Shown piece by piece: positions 1 to 7,526 of a DNA stretch of 20,649 bases (positions are counted from its first letter, which is position 1; each line of letters begins with the position of its first letter). This stretch comes from Lysobacter sp. (GTDB lineage: Bacteria > Pseudomonadota > Gammaproteobacteria > Xanthomonadales > Xanthomonadaceae). Where the stretch lies: NCBI GenBank assembly GCA_030151365.1, contig JASLDW010000096.1:1-20649 (forward strand), read 5' to 3'. The notes under the pieces were generated by a model that saw only the letters and a program-made list of their open reading frames with translations, made no database searches and had not been told where the DNA came from. The position numbers and the translations under genes were made by a program.

Positions 1-1
1 G

Positions 2-1273
2 CGCCACGCCGACGCGGCGTTGCAGCGCGGCGGTTTCGACCAGCTGGTCGTGCCCAGCGGCACCTCGCACTACCAGGTCTTCGACGACCGCGACTATCCC
101 TATGCGGTGAACCCGCAGTTCAAGTACTGGCTGCCGGTCACGCGCGCGCCGGGCAGCTGGCTGGTGTACACGCCGGGCCAGAAACCCAAGCTGATCTTCC
201 TGCAGCCGCGCGATTATTGGCACGTGGTACCGCAGGCGCCGAGCGGCTACTGGGTCGACCATTTCGACATCGTCACCATCCGCACCGCCGACGAAGCGAA
301 GCAGCACCTGTCGGCGACGGCAAGGCTGGCGATCCTCGGCGAGGCGCAGAGCGCGCTCGGCAATGCCTTCGCGCCCAACAATCCCGCCGAAGTGATCCAG
401 TACCTGGAATACCACCGCGGCTACAAGACGCCGTACGAAATCGCGATGATGTGCGAGGCCACCCGTCGCGGCGTGCGCGGCCACCGCGCCGCCAAGCGCG
501 CCTTCGATGCCGGCGCCAGCGAATTCGGCATCCACCTGTCGTATTGCCAGGCCGCCGGCCAGGACAGCCTCGAGCTGCCGTACCAGAACATCGTCGCCCT
601 CAACGAACACGGCGCGGTGCTGCACTACACCGGGCTCGATCGCCTGCCGCCCAAGCCCTATCGCAGCCTGCTGATCGATGCCGGCGCCAGCCATGCCGGC
701 TACGCCTGCGACATCACCCGCACCTATTCGGCGCAGCACGACGATTTCGCGGCGATGATCGAACGCGTCGATGCCGCGCAACAGGCGATGTGCGCGCAGG
801 TGCGCCCCGGCGTCGATTACCGCCAGATCCACCTCGACGCGCATCTCGCGCTGGCCGGCGTGCTCAAGGAGTTCGGCGTGATCACGGTGTCGCCGGAAGC
901 GGCGGTCGCGACCGGCGTCAGCAGCGCGTTCTTCCCGCACGGCATCGGCCACGGCATCGGCCTGCAGGTGCACGACGTCGCCGGCTTCGCCGAAAGCGAC
1001 CGCGGCGGCACCCTGCCCAAGCCGGACGGCCATCCCTATCTGCGCCTGACCCGCCCGCTCGCCGCCGGCATGGTGGTGACGATCGAACCTGGCATCTACT
1101 TCATCGACATGCTGCTGGACGAACTGAAGGCAAAGGGACTCGAAGGCAGCGTCGATTGGGCCGCAGTCGAACGCTTCAAGCCCTATGGCGGCATCCGCAT
1201 CGAGGACGACGTCGCCTGCACCAACGACGCTCCGATCAACCTGACCCGCGAAGTCTGGAAGGAGATCGCATGA
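2..1273 (+). CDS. pepQ: Xaa-Pro dipeptidase (prolidase), 5' end missing
   Basis: Cytosolic M24 metallopeptidase that splits dipeptides with a C-terminal proline. The reading frame is open to the left edge and encodes RHADAALQRGGFDQL, which fits inside the usual PepQ N-terminus. I therefore treat the TTG at position 20 as internal, with roughly 15-20 residues lying outside the window. Numbered from that TTG, the pita-bread fold shows all five dinuclear-metal ligands: D220 and D231 (LLIDAGA...CDITRTY, the 11-residue spacing typical of the family), a histidine in HGIGHGIG (H307-H311), E356 (VTIEPGIYF) and E395 (GGIRIEDDV). The C-terminus is complete, and the TGA overlaps the ATG of the next gene (ATGA). 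M24 relatives such as aminopeptidase P are less likely, given the long N-terminal creatinase-like domain and close resemblance to proteobacterial PepQ. Confidence 0.93.
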   Translation, partial: RHADAALQRGGFDQLVVPSGTSHYQVFDDRDYPYAVNPQFKYWLPVTRAPGSWLVYTPGQKPKLIFLQPRDYWHVVPQAPSGYWVDHFDIVTIRTADEAKQHLSATARLAILGEAQSALGNAFAPNNPAEVIQYLEYHRGYKTPYEIAMMCEATRRGVRGHRAAKRAFDAGASEFGIHLSYCQAAGQDSLELPYQNIVALNEHGAVLHYTGLDRLPPKPYRSLLIDAGASHAGYACDITRTYSAQHDDFAAMIERVDAAQQAMCAQVRPGVDYRQIHLDAHLALAGVLKEFGVITVSPEAAVATGVSSAFFPHGIGHGIGLQVHDVAGFAESDRGGTLPKPDGHPYLRLTRPLAAGMVVTIEPGIYFIDMLLDELKAKGLEGSVDWAAVERFKPYGGIRIEDDVACTNDAPINLTREVWKEIA

Positions 1274-1698
1274 ACAAGTTCCTGATCGCATTGCCGCTGT
1301 CCGCGCTTGCGCTGTCCGCCTGCCAGCAGCAGGCGCCGGTCGACCAGGCCGTGAACGACGGTTGCCTGCATTACTCGCCGGCGCAGACCGTCCTGGTCGG
1401 CAAGACCTACTCCAAGGAAGTCACCGCGCCCGGCAAGATGACGCGCAAGGCGCTGATGATGAAACTCGATGCGCCGACCTGCGTGTCGCCGCTGGCGAGC
1501 AGCCACGCCGACTTCAAGCGCGTCGACAACATCCAGGACATCGAGCTGGTCGCCCAGAGCGACATCGTCGACATGTTCAAGCTCGAAGGCTATCGCGTGC
1601 GCGCCAAGGGCGCGCTCGCCACCGAACAGGGCGATGGCGCCGCCGCGCCGGTCGGGATGACCCTGCTGACGATCGGCCCGGCCGATCCGAATCAGTAA
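1270..1698 (+). CDS. Small lipoprotein, DUF4431-like
   Basis: A 142-residue protein with a lipoprotein signal peptide: basic start, hydrophobic core and lipobox L15-S16-A17-C18. Q19 follows the cysteine, so outer-membrane sorting is expected rather than inner-membrane retention. The mature part has a C-x-Y-x-P opening (GCLHYSPAQTVLVGK), a central KLDAPTCVSP block, an IQDIELVAQ strand and a final GYRVRAKGAL...MTLLTI section. This order of motifs resembles the DUF4431 pattern (C.Y.P...L.G ... L..P.C ... IQL ... G..V.V.G.L), and its two cysteines could form a disulfide. The family match is from memory and moderate; the function is unknown. The ATG overlaps the pepQ stop by four bases, so it is probably translated by coupling. 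No functional link to prolidase is evident. Confidence 0.8.
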   Translation: MNKFLIALPLSALALSACQQQAPVDQAVNDGCLHYSPAQTVLVGKTYSKEVTAPGKMTRKALMMKLDAPTCVSPLASSHADFKRVDNIQDIELVAQSDIVDMFKLEGYRVRAKGALATEQGDGAAAPVGMTLLTIGPADPNQ

Positions 1699-1731
1699 CG
1701 CAGCCCGAACCAATAACGCCTGAATCAGCGA

Positions 1732-1761
1732 CGCCGAGCCGACGGTCAATCCGGTTCGGCG
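1732..1761. terminator. Weak hairpin between convergent genes
   Basis: A 10-bp stem (CGCCGAGCCG against CGGTTCGGCG, one G-T pair) with a 10-base loop lies between the lipoprotein stop (1698) and the convergent rarD end, covering the last codons of rarD. There is no T-run on either side, so this is at best a weak bidirectional terminator. Confidence 0.3.
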
Positions 1762-2663
1762 ACCTTGTCCACGCTCGCCACGGTCGAGCGCAGCAGGCCT
1801 TCGCCCGCGAACAGCGCCAACGCGATCCAGATCAGCACGAAGCCGACGAGGCGGGTGCCGTCGAAGGCTTCATGGAAGACGAACACCCCGAGCAGGAACT
1901 GGATGGTCGGGGCGATGTATTGCATCAGGCCGACGGTGGTCAGCGGCACGCGCCGCACCGCGTAGGCGAATCCGACCAGCGGCAATGCGGTGACGATGCC
2001 GGACAGCACCAGCAGGCTGCCGATCCACGCCCCCTGGCCGAAACCGATGCCGCCGTGGCCGGACTGCCAGGCCAGCATCGCCAGCGCCGGCACGAACAGG
2101 TAGGCGCCTTCCACGCCCAGTCCGCTGACCGAATCGACGGCCGCAAGCTTGCGGACCAGGCCGTACAGCGCGAACGAGCCGGCCAGCGCCAGCGCGATCC
2201 ACGGCAACCGCCCGTAATTGACCGTCAGCCACAGCACGCCGACCATGGCGATCGCCACCGACAGCCATTGCAGCGGCCGCAGGCGCTCACGCAGGAAGAC
2301 GACGCCGATCAGCACGTTGAGCAACGGGTTGATGAAATAACCCAGCGCGGTTTCCACCACGTGGCCGGCGTTCACCGCCCAGATGTAGAGGCCCCAGTTG
2401 AAGGCGATCAATGCGCCGCTCGCCGCCAGCATCTTGCGCAGGCGCGGTTGCGCCAGCACGCCGCGCAACCAGCCGCGACCGTCGCGCCAGAGCAGGAAGA
2501 CGCCGACGAACAACGCGCTCCAAACGATGCGCTGGAGGACGATGGCCAGCGACGGCACCGACTTCAGCGCGTGCCAGTACAGCGGCATCACGCCCCACAG
2601 CACGAAGCTGGCGACCGCCATCCAGGTGCCGCGTGCAATTTCGCGGTCGGTCGGGCCGCCCAT
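1746..2663 (-). CDS. rarD: RarD-type EamA transporter
   Basis: A 305-residue inner-membrane protein of the drug/metabolite transporter superfamily, about the length of E. coli RarD (near 296). About ten hydrophobic segments are visible, in two EamA halves. RarD-typical stretches include ARGTWMAVASFVLWGVMPLY at the start, FNWGLYIWAVNAGHVVETALG followed by YFINPLLNVLIGVVFLRERL mid-protein, and GLMQYIAPTIQFLLGVFVFH near the C-terminus. The substrate is unproven; the name RarD comes from an old chloramphenicol-sensitivity link and should not be read as proven drug export. The start ATG (2663-2661) shares one base with the stop of the upstream exporter gene (TGATG), so the two are probably co-translated. 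The reading frame continues upstream on the minus strand, but only over the other exporter's gene. Confidence 0.9.
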   Translation of the reverse strand: MGGPTDREIARGTWMAVASFVLWGVMPLYWHALKSVPSLAIVLQRIVWSALFVGVFLLWRDGRGWLRGVLAQPRLRKMLAASGALIAFNWGLYIWAVNAGHVVETALGYFINPLLNVLIGVVFLRERLRPLQWLSVAIAMVGVLWLTVNYGRLPWIALALAGSFALYGLVRKLAAVDSVSGLGVEGAYLFVPALAMLAWQSGHGGIGFGQGAWIGSLLVLSGIVTALPLVGFAYAVRRVPLTTVGLMQYIAPTIQFLLGVFVFHEAFDGTRLVGFVLIWIALALFAGEGLLRSTVASVDKVAEPD

Positions 2664-3571
2664 CACTTCGCCGCCGCCGAATTGCCGCGCGCGGCCTTGC
2701 CGATCGTCATCGCCAGCACCGCGAACACGATGATCGCCATCGGGATCAGGTCCTTGGCGCTGAAACGCTCGTTGGCCAGCAATGCGCCGAGCACCACCGC
2801 GATCACCGGATTGACGTAGGCATAGCTGCCGGCGAGCGCCGGCCGTACGTGGTGCAACAGCCAGACGTAGGCGCTGAATCCGATCAGCGAACCCATCACG
2901 ATCAGGTAGGCCACCGCGGCGATCGCGTGCGGGGTCGGCGACTGCAGGTGTTCGCCGCGCGCGGTGGCGACGATGCTCATCGCCACGCCGGCGCACAGCA
3001 TCTGCACCGCCGAGGTCATGAACGGCGACGGCAGGTCGCGGCCGCGGCTCCAGATCGAACCGTAGGACCACGCCAGCGGCGCAATCAACAGTGCAATCAA
3101 GCCTGCTGGCGACGCGCGCAGGCTGCTGCCGGCGTTGAGCCAGATGACGCCGATGAAACCGATCATCACGCCGATCCATTCCAGACGCGTCGGGCGATCG
3201 CCCTTCATCCGCGCGAACAGCGCGATCCAGATCGGCGCCGACGCCACCGCGACCGCCGCGAGGCCGGACGACACGCTCTGTTCGGCGAAATTGACGAAGC
3301 CGTTGCCGAACAGCAGCAGCAGGATGCCCATGATCCCCGCGTTCTTCCATTGCGCGCGCGTCGGCATCGGTTCGCCGCGCAGGCGCAGGAAGGCGAACAT
3401 CACGCTGCCGGCGATCAGGAAGCGGATGCCGCCGAGCCAGAACGGGGTGAAGCCGCCTTCCAGCGCGAACTTGATCGCGAGGTAGGTCGATCCCCAGATG
3501 ACGTAGACCGCGGCCAGCGCCAGGATGATCGCGGCGCGCGTGGGCGCGGGGGTGTCGGATGGCCTGTTCAT
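2663..3571 (-). CDS. yedA: YedA-type drug/metabolite exporter (EamA family)
   Basis: A 302-residue protein with two EamA domains and about ten membrane segments. It follows E. coli YedA closely in pattern: AVYVIWGSTYLAIKFALEGG near the N-terminus, LLLLFGNGFVNFAEQSVSSG around residues 80-100, LEWIGVMIGFIGVIWLNAGS, and a PALAGSYAYVNPVIAVVLGA segment in the second half. YedA-like proteins are thought to export amino acids or other metabolites, but the substrate cannot be read from sequence. It is first in a two-gene unit with rarD (one-base overlap) and diverges from an Lrp/AsnC-type regulator across a 69-bp gap holding a palindrome. Lrp-type regulators beside amino-acid exporters are a common arrangement, so control of this exporter by that regulator is a reasonable inference. 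A possible AGGAG ribosome site lies rather far (about 13 bases) from the ATG. Confidence 0.88.
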   Translation of the reverse strand: MNRPSDTPAPTRAAIILALAAVYVIWGSTYLAIKFALEGGFTPFWLGGIRFLIAGSVMFAFLRLRGEPMPTRAQWKNAGIMGILLLLFGNGFVNFAEQSVSSGLAAVAVASAPIWIALFARMKGDRPTRLEWIGVMIGFIGVIWLNAGSSLRASPAGLIALLIAPLAWSYGSIWSRGRDLPSPFMTSAVQMLCAGVAMSIVATARGEHLQSPTPHAIAAVAYLIVMGSLIGFSAYVWLLHHVRPALAGSYAYVNPVIAVVLGALLANERFSAKDLIPMAIIVFAVLAMTIGKAARGNSAAAK

Positions 3572-3605
3572 CTTGCGGAGGCTACTCCTGACGGTCGCAT
3601 CCCGA

Positions 3606-3640
3606 TTGAAAAATCATGCGTGTTGGCGCAAGAATCTTGC
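3606..3640 (+). promoter_or_regulatory. Candidate operator and promoter in the exporter/regulator gap
   Basis: GCAAGA-A-TCTTGC (3628-3640) is a perfect palindrome with 6-bp arms and one central base, ending directly at the regulator's ATG (3641). A possible plus-strand promoter is TTGAAA (3606-3611), 18 bases, then AAGAAT (3630-3635). On the minus strand a TTGCGC/TTCAAT pair (spacing 15) overlaps the same palindrome. A dimeric regulator bound here could act on both divergent promoters. The palindrome is seen directly; the operator role and promoter boxes are inference. Confidence 0.4.
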
Positions 3641-4123
3641 ATGAAGAAAAAGCAGCCGCACATCCTCGACAGCTTCGACCAGCGCTTGCTCGAATTGTTG
3701 CAGCAGGACGCCGACCTCACCCTCGATGCCTTGGGCGAAGCGGTCGGGTTGTCGCCCAGCGCCGTGCAGCGCCGGATCAAGCGCTATCGCGAACACGGGA
3801 TGCGCCGGGTCGCATTGATCGACCCGCAGGCGCTGGCCTCGGCGACCCTGATCATGGTGTGGGTGCGCATGGAGCACGAGTCGGCCCACGACATCAAGAC
3901 CTTCTACGCGCGCATGCGCGCCGCGCCCGAGGTGCAGCAGTGCTACACGCTGGCCGGCGACTGGGACTATCTGTTGATGGTGGCGACACCGAGCGTGCAG
4001 GAATATCGCGCCCTACTCGAGCGCCTGCTGAAGCCGCAGAAGAACATCAAGCGCTTCGAGAGCCGCGTGGTGCTCGATACCGTCAAGCGCGGGCTGGCAT
4101 TGCCAACCCGTGCGTCGCGCTGA
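3641..4123 (+). CDS. Lrp/AsnC-family transcriptional regulator
   Basis: A 160-residue protein, the usual Lrp/AsnC length. Residues 9-60 form the winged helix-turn-helix (LDSFDQRLLELLQQDADLTL, then LGEAVGLSPSAVQRRIKRYR as recognition region). Residues about 68-150 form the RAM/AsnC ligand and oligomerisation domain, with the conserved GDWDYLLMV at 106-114, which in this family lies near the effector pocket. The effector is probably an amino acid, but which one is unknown. No Shine-Dalgarno sequence precedes the ATG, and the proposed -10 box ends only six bases before it, so the message may be leaderless. In-frame TTG/GTG starts at 3623/3620 are less likely. It is divergent from the yedA-rarD pair and converges on prc with a 9-base gap. 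Confidence 0.92.
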   Translation: MKKKQPHILDSFDQRLLELLQQDADLTLDALGEAVGLSPSAVQRRIKRYREHGMRRVALIDPQALASATLIMVWVRMEHESAHDIKTFYARMRAAPEVQQCYTLAGDWDYLLMVATPSVQEYRALLERLLKPQKNIKRFESRVVLDTVKRGLALPTRASR

Positions 4124-4132
4124 CCGGAGCGA

Positions 4133-6328
4133 TCAGCGGACCCAGGTCACCGCGTTGCCCGACTGCGGCAACACCTGGCTGGCGAGGCGCGAGTCGTGGG
4201 CGAGCAGGCCCATCGCGTCGGAGAGGATCGCAGCCGATTCGCGCAGCAGCGGATCCGGGCGGTTTTCCGCCAGCTTCTCGCGCGCGGCCTCCTTAGCGAT
4301 GTCGCGCTCGTTGCCGGCCAGGCCATCGTCGGTGGCGTCGTCGGCCAGCGGATCGAGCGGCAAGCCAAGGCGCTTGCGCTCGGCTTGGCGCGACTTCAGC
4401 TTGGCTTCGTTCTTGTCGCGTTCGGCGCGGCGTTCGCCCTCGTTGAGCGAGAGGTAGTGCTTGGCCTTGAGCGCCTTGAACTCGGCCAGGTCCTGCAGCA
4501 GCCACTGGTATTCGAGATCGCTCTTGATGCGCGCCTCGTGGCTGGCGTCGAGTTGCGGCAGGATCGGCGCGAACACGCCGTACTGCTGGTGCGGCGCGGC
4601 GGGAATGCTCGACCACGGCAGGGCGTTGTCGTACATGCTCTCGCCGAAGCTGCTGGCGTCGACCGTCACTGGGAAATGGATGTCCGGTTCGACGCCCTTG
4701 TTCTGCGTGCTCGAACCCGACGGGCGGAAGAACTGCGCGATGGTCATCTTGACCTGGCCGAACTGGGTCTTGCGCGCGCTCGGGAACCGGTCGAGGTCGA
4801 CCAGGTTCTGCACGGTGCCCTTGCCGAAGGTGGTCTCGCCGATGATCAGGCCGCGACCGTAATCCTGGATCGCGCCGGCGAGGATTTCCGACGCCGAGGC
4901 CGAACCGCGGTTCACAAGCACCGCGAGCGGACCGGACCAGGTGACGCCGGCTTCGTCGTCGCCATCCACTTCGACGCGACCGCCCGACTGGCGGATCTGC
5001 ACCACCGGGCCGGTATCGACGAACAGGCCGGTGATGCGCACCGCCTCGCCCAACGAACCACCGCCGTTGTTGCGCAGGTCCAGCACCACGCCATCGACCT
5101 TCTGCGCCTTGAAGCCCTCGAGCAGGCGCTTGATGTCGCGCGAGGCCGAGGCGTAATCGTTGCCGCTGCGACGCGCGCTGAAGTCCTCGTAGAAGCTCGG
5201 CAGCTTGATCACGCCGATCTTGCGCGCCGGAGCGCCATTGGTCGCCGGCAAGTTGATCACTTCGCCCTTGGCTGCGTCCTCGGTGAGCTTGACCACGTCG
5301 CGCGTGAGCGCGATCACGTGCGGCTTGCTGTCGACCGGCGCGCTCGCCGGGACGATGCCGAGGCGCACGCGCGTGCCCTTGGCGCCACGGATCTTCTCGA
5401 CCACGTCGTCGATGCGCCAGCCGATCACGTCCTCCATGGAGCCGGAACCGCCCTGCCCGACCGAGACGATGCGATCGCCGGGCCGCAGCAGCTTGCTGAT
5501 CGCCGCCGGGCCGCCCGGCACCAGTTCGCGCACCACGACCACGTCGTCCTGTTTCTGCAGTTGCGCGCCGATGCCCTGCAGCGACAACGACATCTGCTGG
5601 TTGAAGCGCTCGGCGGCACGCGGGTTGAAGTAGTCGGTATGCGGGTCGGTCGCGTTGGCGTAGGCGTTCATCGCCAGCTGGAACACGTCTTCAGAATCCA
5701 GCTCGTCGATGCTCTTGAGCGTGGTCGCGTAGCGCTTGTCGAGCGTCTTGCGGATGTCGTCCGGCTGCTTGCCGGCCAACTTCAGGCGCAGCCAGTCGTT
5801 GCGCACCGATTGTTTCCACAGATTGTCGAGCGCGGCCTTGTCGGCCCACGCGGCCTTTTCGCGATCGTATTCGAAACGGTCGTTGCCGTCGAACTTGAAG
5901 ATGTCCTGGGTGAGCAGCGAACGCTGGTAGGCCACGCGTTCGCGCGCGTGCTTGCGATAGGCCTCGAAGATCGCGAACGGCACCTTCATGTCGCCATTGC
6001 GGAACGCCGCGTCGAAGCCGGCGCGCTGCGATTCGAAACCGGCCACTTCGTCGGCGGTGAAGTACATCTTGTTGCCGTCGAGCAGGTCGAAATACTTCTT
6101 GAAGATTTCCTTCGACAGCGCTTCGTCCAGCGGCTGCGCGCGATAGGCGTAGCGACTGTTCGACAACAGCCCGTAGACAAGCCGCGCGGTGACCGATTGG
6201 TCGGCGTTCTGGGCAAGCGGGCCGTTCGCCGCCGCCGTGGCGGCCGAAGGATGGCTGGTCACCACCGCTGCGCCCAGCGCCAGCGGAATCGCCAGGGCCA
6301 GGGCCAGCACTGCACTGCGTCGCTTCAT
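4133..6328 (-). CDS. prc: Carboxy-terminal (tail-specific) processing protease
   Basis: A 731-residue periplasmic S41A serine protease; E. coli Prc is about 682. Start ATG (6328-6326) is preceded by GAGGA four bases upstream and opens a signal peptide (MKRRSAVLALALAIPLALGA, with a likely cleavage after an AATAAA-like stretch). Domains in order: N-terminal TSP region (about 40-235), PDZ (about 248-330, GIGAQLQ...PGGPAA...LRPGDRIVSVG), S41 protease (about 370-560) and a charged C-terminal DUF3340-type region with EAKLKSRQAERKRLGLPLDP. The Ser-Lys dyad is present: S478 in GSASASE and K503 in TFGKGTVQ, 25 residues apart as in E. coli S452/K477. In E. coli Prc matures FtsI and, with NlpI, degrades the endopeptidase MepS, so a wall-related role fits its position beside this envelope cluster. 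The gene lies 160 bp past lipA on the same strand. Confidence 0.95.
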   Translation of the reverse strand: MKRRSAVLALALAIPLALGAAVVTSHPSAATAAANGPLAQNADQSVTARLVYGLLSNSRYAYRAQPLDEALSKEIFKKYFDLLDGNKMYFTADEVAGFESQRAGFDAAFRNGDMKVPFAIFEAYRKHARERVAYQRSLLTQDIFKFDGNDRFEYDREKAAWADKAALDNLWKQSVRNDWLRLKLAGKQPDDIRKTLDKRYATTLKSIDELDSEDVFQLAMNAYANATDPHTDYFNPRAAERFNQQMSLSLQGIGAQLQKQDDVVVVRELVPGGPAAISKLLRPGDRIVSVGQGGSGSMEDVIGWRIDDVVEKIRGAKGTRVRLGIVPASAPVDSKPHVIALTRDVVKLTEDAAKGEVINLPATNGAPARKIGVIKLPSFYEDFSARRSGNDYASASRDIKRLLEGFKAQKVDGVVLDLRNNGGGSLGEAVRITGLFVDTGPVVQIRQSGGRVEVDGDDEAGVTWSGPLAVLVNRGSASASEILAGAIQDYGRGLIIGETTFGKGTVQNLVDLDRFPSARKTQFGQVKMTIAQFFRPSGSSTQNKGVEPDIHFPVTVDASSFGESMYDNALPWSSIPAAPHQQYGVFAPILPQLDASHEARIKSDLEYQWLLQDLAEFKALKAKHYLSLNEGERRAERDKNEAKLKSRQAERKRLGLPLDPLADDATDDGLAGNERDIAKEAAREKLAENRPDPLLRESAAILSDAMGLLAHDSRLASQVLPQSGNAVTWVR

Positions 6329-6406
6329 GGAATCCTCGAAGATCGAATCTGGAGCTTGGACACGCGGGATGCGCGAACGTTCACTCCGCCATTCACTCTG
6401 CCACAT

Positions 6407-6431
6407 CCGGGTGCGCAAACACGCGACCCGG
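6407..6431 (-). other. Hairpin in the lipA-prc intergenic region
   Basis: In the 160-bp gap 6329-6488, the minus strand reads CCGGGT, one bulged C, GCG, loop TGTTTG, CGC, ACCCGG: nine base pairs. No T-run follows, so it is not a standard intrinsic terminator. It may be a weak terminator for the lip genes or a leader structure for prc, about 80 bases upstream of its ATG. I see no convincing promoter boxes elsewhere in this gap. Confidence 0.35.
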
Positions 6432-6488
6432 AAGTCACGGGCCGACGGACGGAAGCGCGCGTTCAGGATGGCCGGTTTGGCCGACGAT

Positions 6489-7499
6489 TCAGGCCTGGTG
6501 ACGGCCGGCTTCGGCGGCCTGGCGATCGGCGTGGTAGCTGGAACGCACCATCGGCCCGGAAGCGACGTGCTCGAAGCCGAGCGCCATGCCGTAGACCTCG
6601 AACGCCTTGAATTCTTCCGGCGTCCAGTAGCGCAGCACCGGGTGGTGCGACGGCGACGGCTGCAGGTACTGGCCGATGGTGATCATGTCGACATCGTGGG
6701 CGCGCAGGTCGCGCAGGGTCGCTTCGACCTGCTCCTGCGTCTCGCCGAGGCCGAGCATGATGCCCGACTTGGTGGCGACGTCCGGGTGCTGCGCCTTGAA
6801 GCGCTTGAGCAGTTCCAGCGACCACGCGTAGTCGGCGCCCGGACGCACGTTGCGATAGAGATCCGGCACGGTTTCGATGTTGTGGTTGAACACGTCCGGC
6901 GGATCCTGCGCGAGGATCTCCAGCGCGCGCTCCATGCGGCCCTTGCCGCGAAAGTCGGGCGTCAGGATCTCGATGCGGATGCCCGGCGCGGCGGCCCGTG
7001 TTTCGCGGATGCAATCGACAAAGTGTTGGGCGCCGCCGTCGCGCAGATCGTCGCGATCGACGCTGGTGATCACCACGTAACGCAGGCCCATGTCGGCGAC
7101 GGTCGCGGCGAGGCGGCGCGGTTCGTCGGCATCCAACGGCTTGGGTCGGCCATGCGCGACATCGCAGAAACTGCAACGGCGCGTGCAGACGTCGCCCATG
7201 ATCATGAACGTCGCGGTGCCGTGGCTGAAGCACTCGTGGATGTTCGGGCAGCTGGCGTCCTCGCAGACGGTGACGAGGCGGTTCTCGCGCAGTTTTGATT
7301 TCAACTGCTGCACGGCGTTGCCGGCGGGCAGGCGCACGCGGATCCACGAGGGCTTGCGCAGCACCGGCGCGTCCTGGAACTGCACCGGGGAACGGCCGAT
7401 CTTGTCGCCGGCGAGCTGCTTGGCGCCAGGCTCGAGCGTGCCGCCTTCGACGACGGCCAGCGGGATGTTGCGTGCTTCTGTGGGACGCGGTTCGCTCAT
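6489..7499 (-). CDS. lipA: Lipoyl synthase (radical SAM)
   Basis: A 336-residue cytosolic enzyme that inserts two sulfurs into protein-bound octanoyl groups to complete lipoate on E2 and H proteins. Both iron-sulfur sites are intact: the auxiliary cluster C79-x4-C84-x5-C90 (CEDASCPNIHEC) and the radical-SAM cluster C105-x3-C109-x2-C112 (CTRRCSFC). The C-terminal RSSYHA (R319-A324) supplies the conserved serine ligand S320 of the auxiliary cluster. I chose the ATG at 7499 (MSEPRP) because related xanthomonad LipA proteins begin about there. An in-frame ATG at 7517 would add six residues, and neither start has a strong ribosome site. It is the last of ybeD-lipB-lipA, 27 bases after lipB, matching the substrate flow from LipB to LipA. 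Confidence 0.96.
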   Translation of the reverse strand: MSEPRPTEARNIPLAVVEGGTLEPGAKQLAGDKIGRSPVQFQDAPVLRKPSWIRVRLPAGNAVQQLKSKLRENRLVTVCEDASCPNIHECFSHGTATFMIMGDVCTRRCSFCDVAHGRPKPLDADEPRRLAATVADMGLRYVVITSVDRDDLRDGGAQHFVDCIRETRAAAPGIRIEILTPDFRGKGRMERALEILAQDPPDVFNHNIETVPDLYRNVRPGADYAWSLELLKRFKAQHPDVATKSGIMLGLGETQEQVEATLRDLRAHDVDMITIGQYLQPSPSHHPVLRYWTPEEFKAFEVYGMALGFEHVASGPMVRSSYHADRQAAEAGRHQA

Positions 7500-7526
7500 G
7501 GCGCCATTATCGCCCATCGGCGGGAA

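Noticed and set aside
2..22. TTG at position 20 as the start of pepQ.
   Set aside because: The frame upstream continues with PepQ-like residues to the window edge, so the gene is cut by the window.
1362..4123. Long plus-strand frames running over rarD and yedA before the regulator.
   Set aside because: They are antisense to two clear membrane proteins; only the section from 3641 encodes a recognisable protein.
4118..4138. CGCTGA-N9-TCAGCG palindrome between regulator and prc, considered as a bidirectional terminator.
   Set aside because: The arms are simply the two genes' final CGC TGA codons facing each other; six base pairs, no T-run.
4196..6610. An 804-codon open frame on the plus strand opposite prc.
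   Set aside because: It is arginine-, histidine- and alanine-rich with no motif, and mirrors prc codon bias in GC-rich DNA. prc has intact catalytic residues and a signal peptide.
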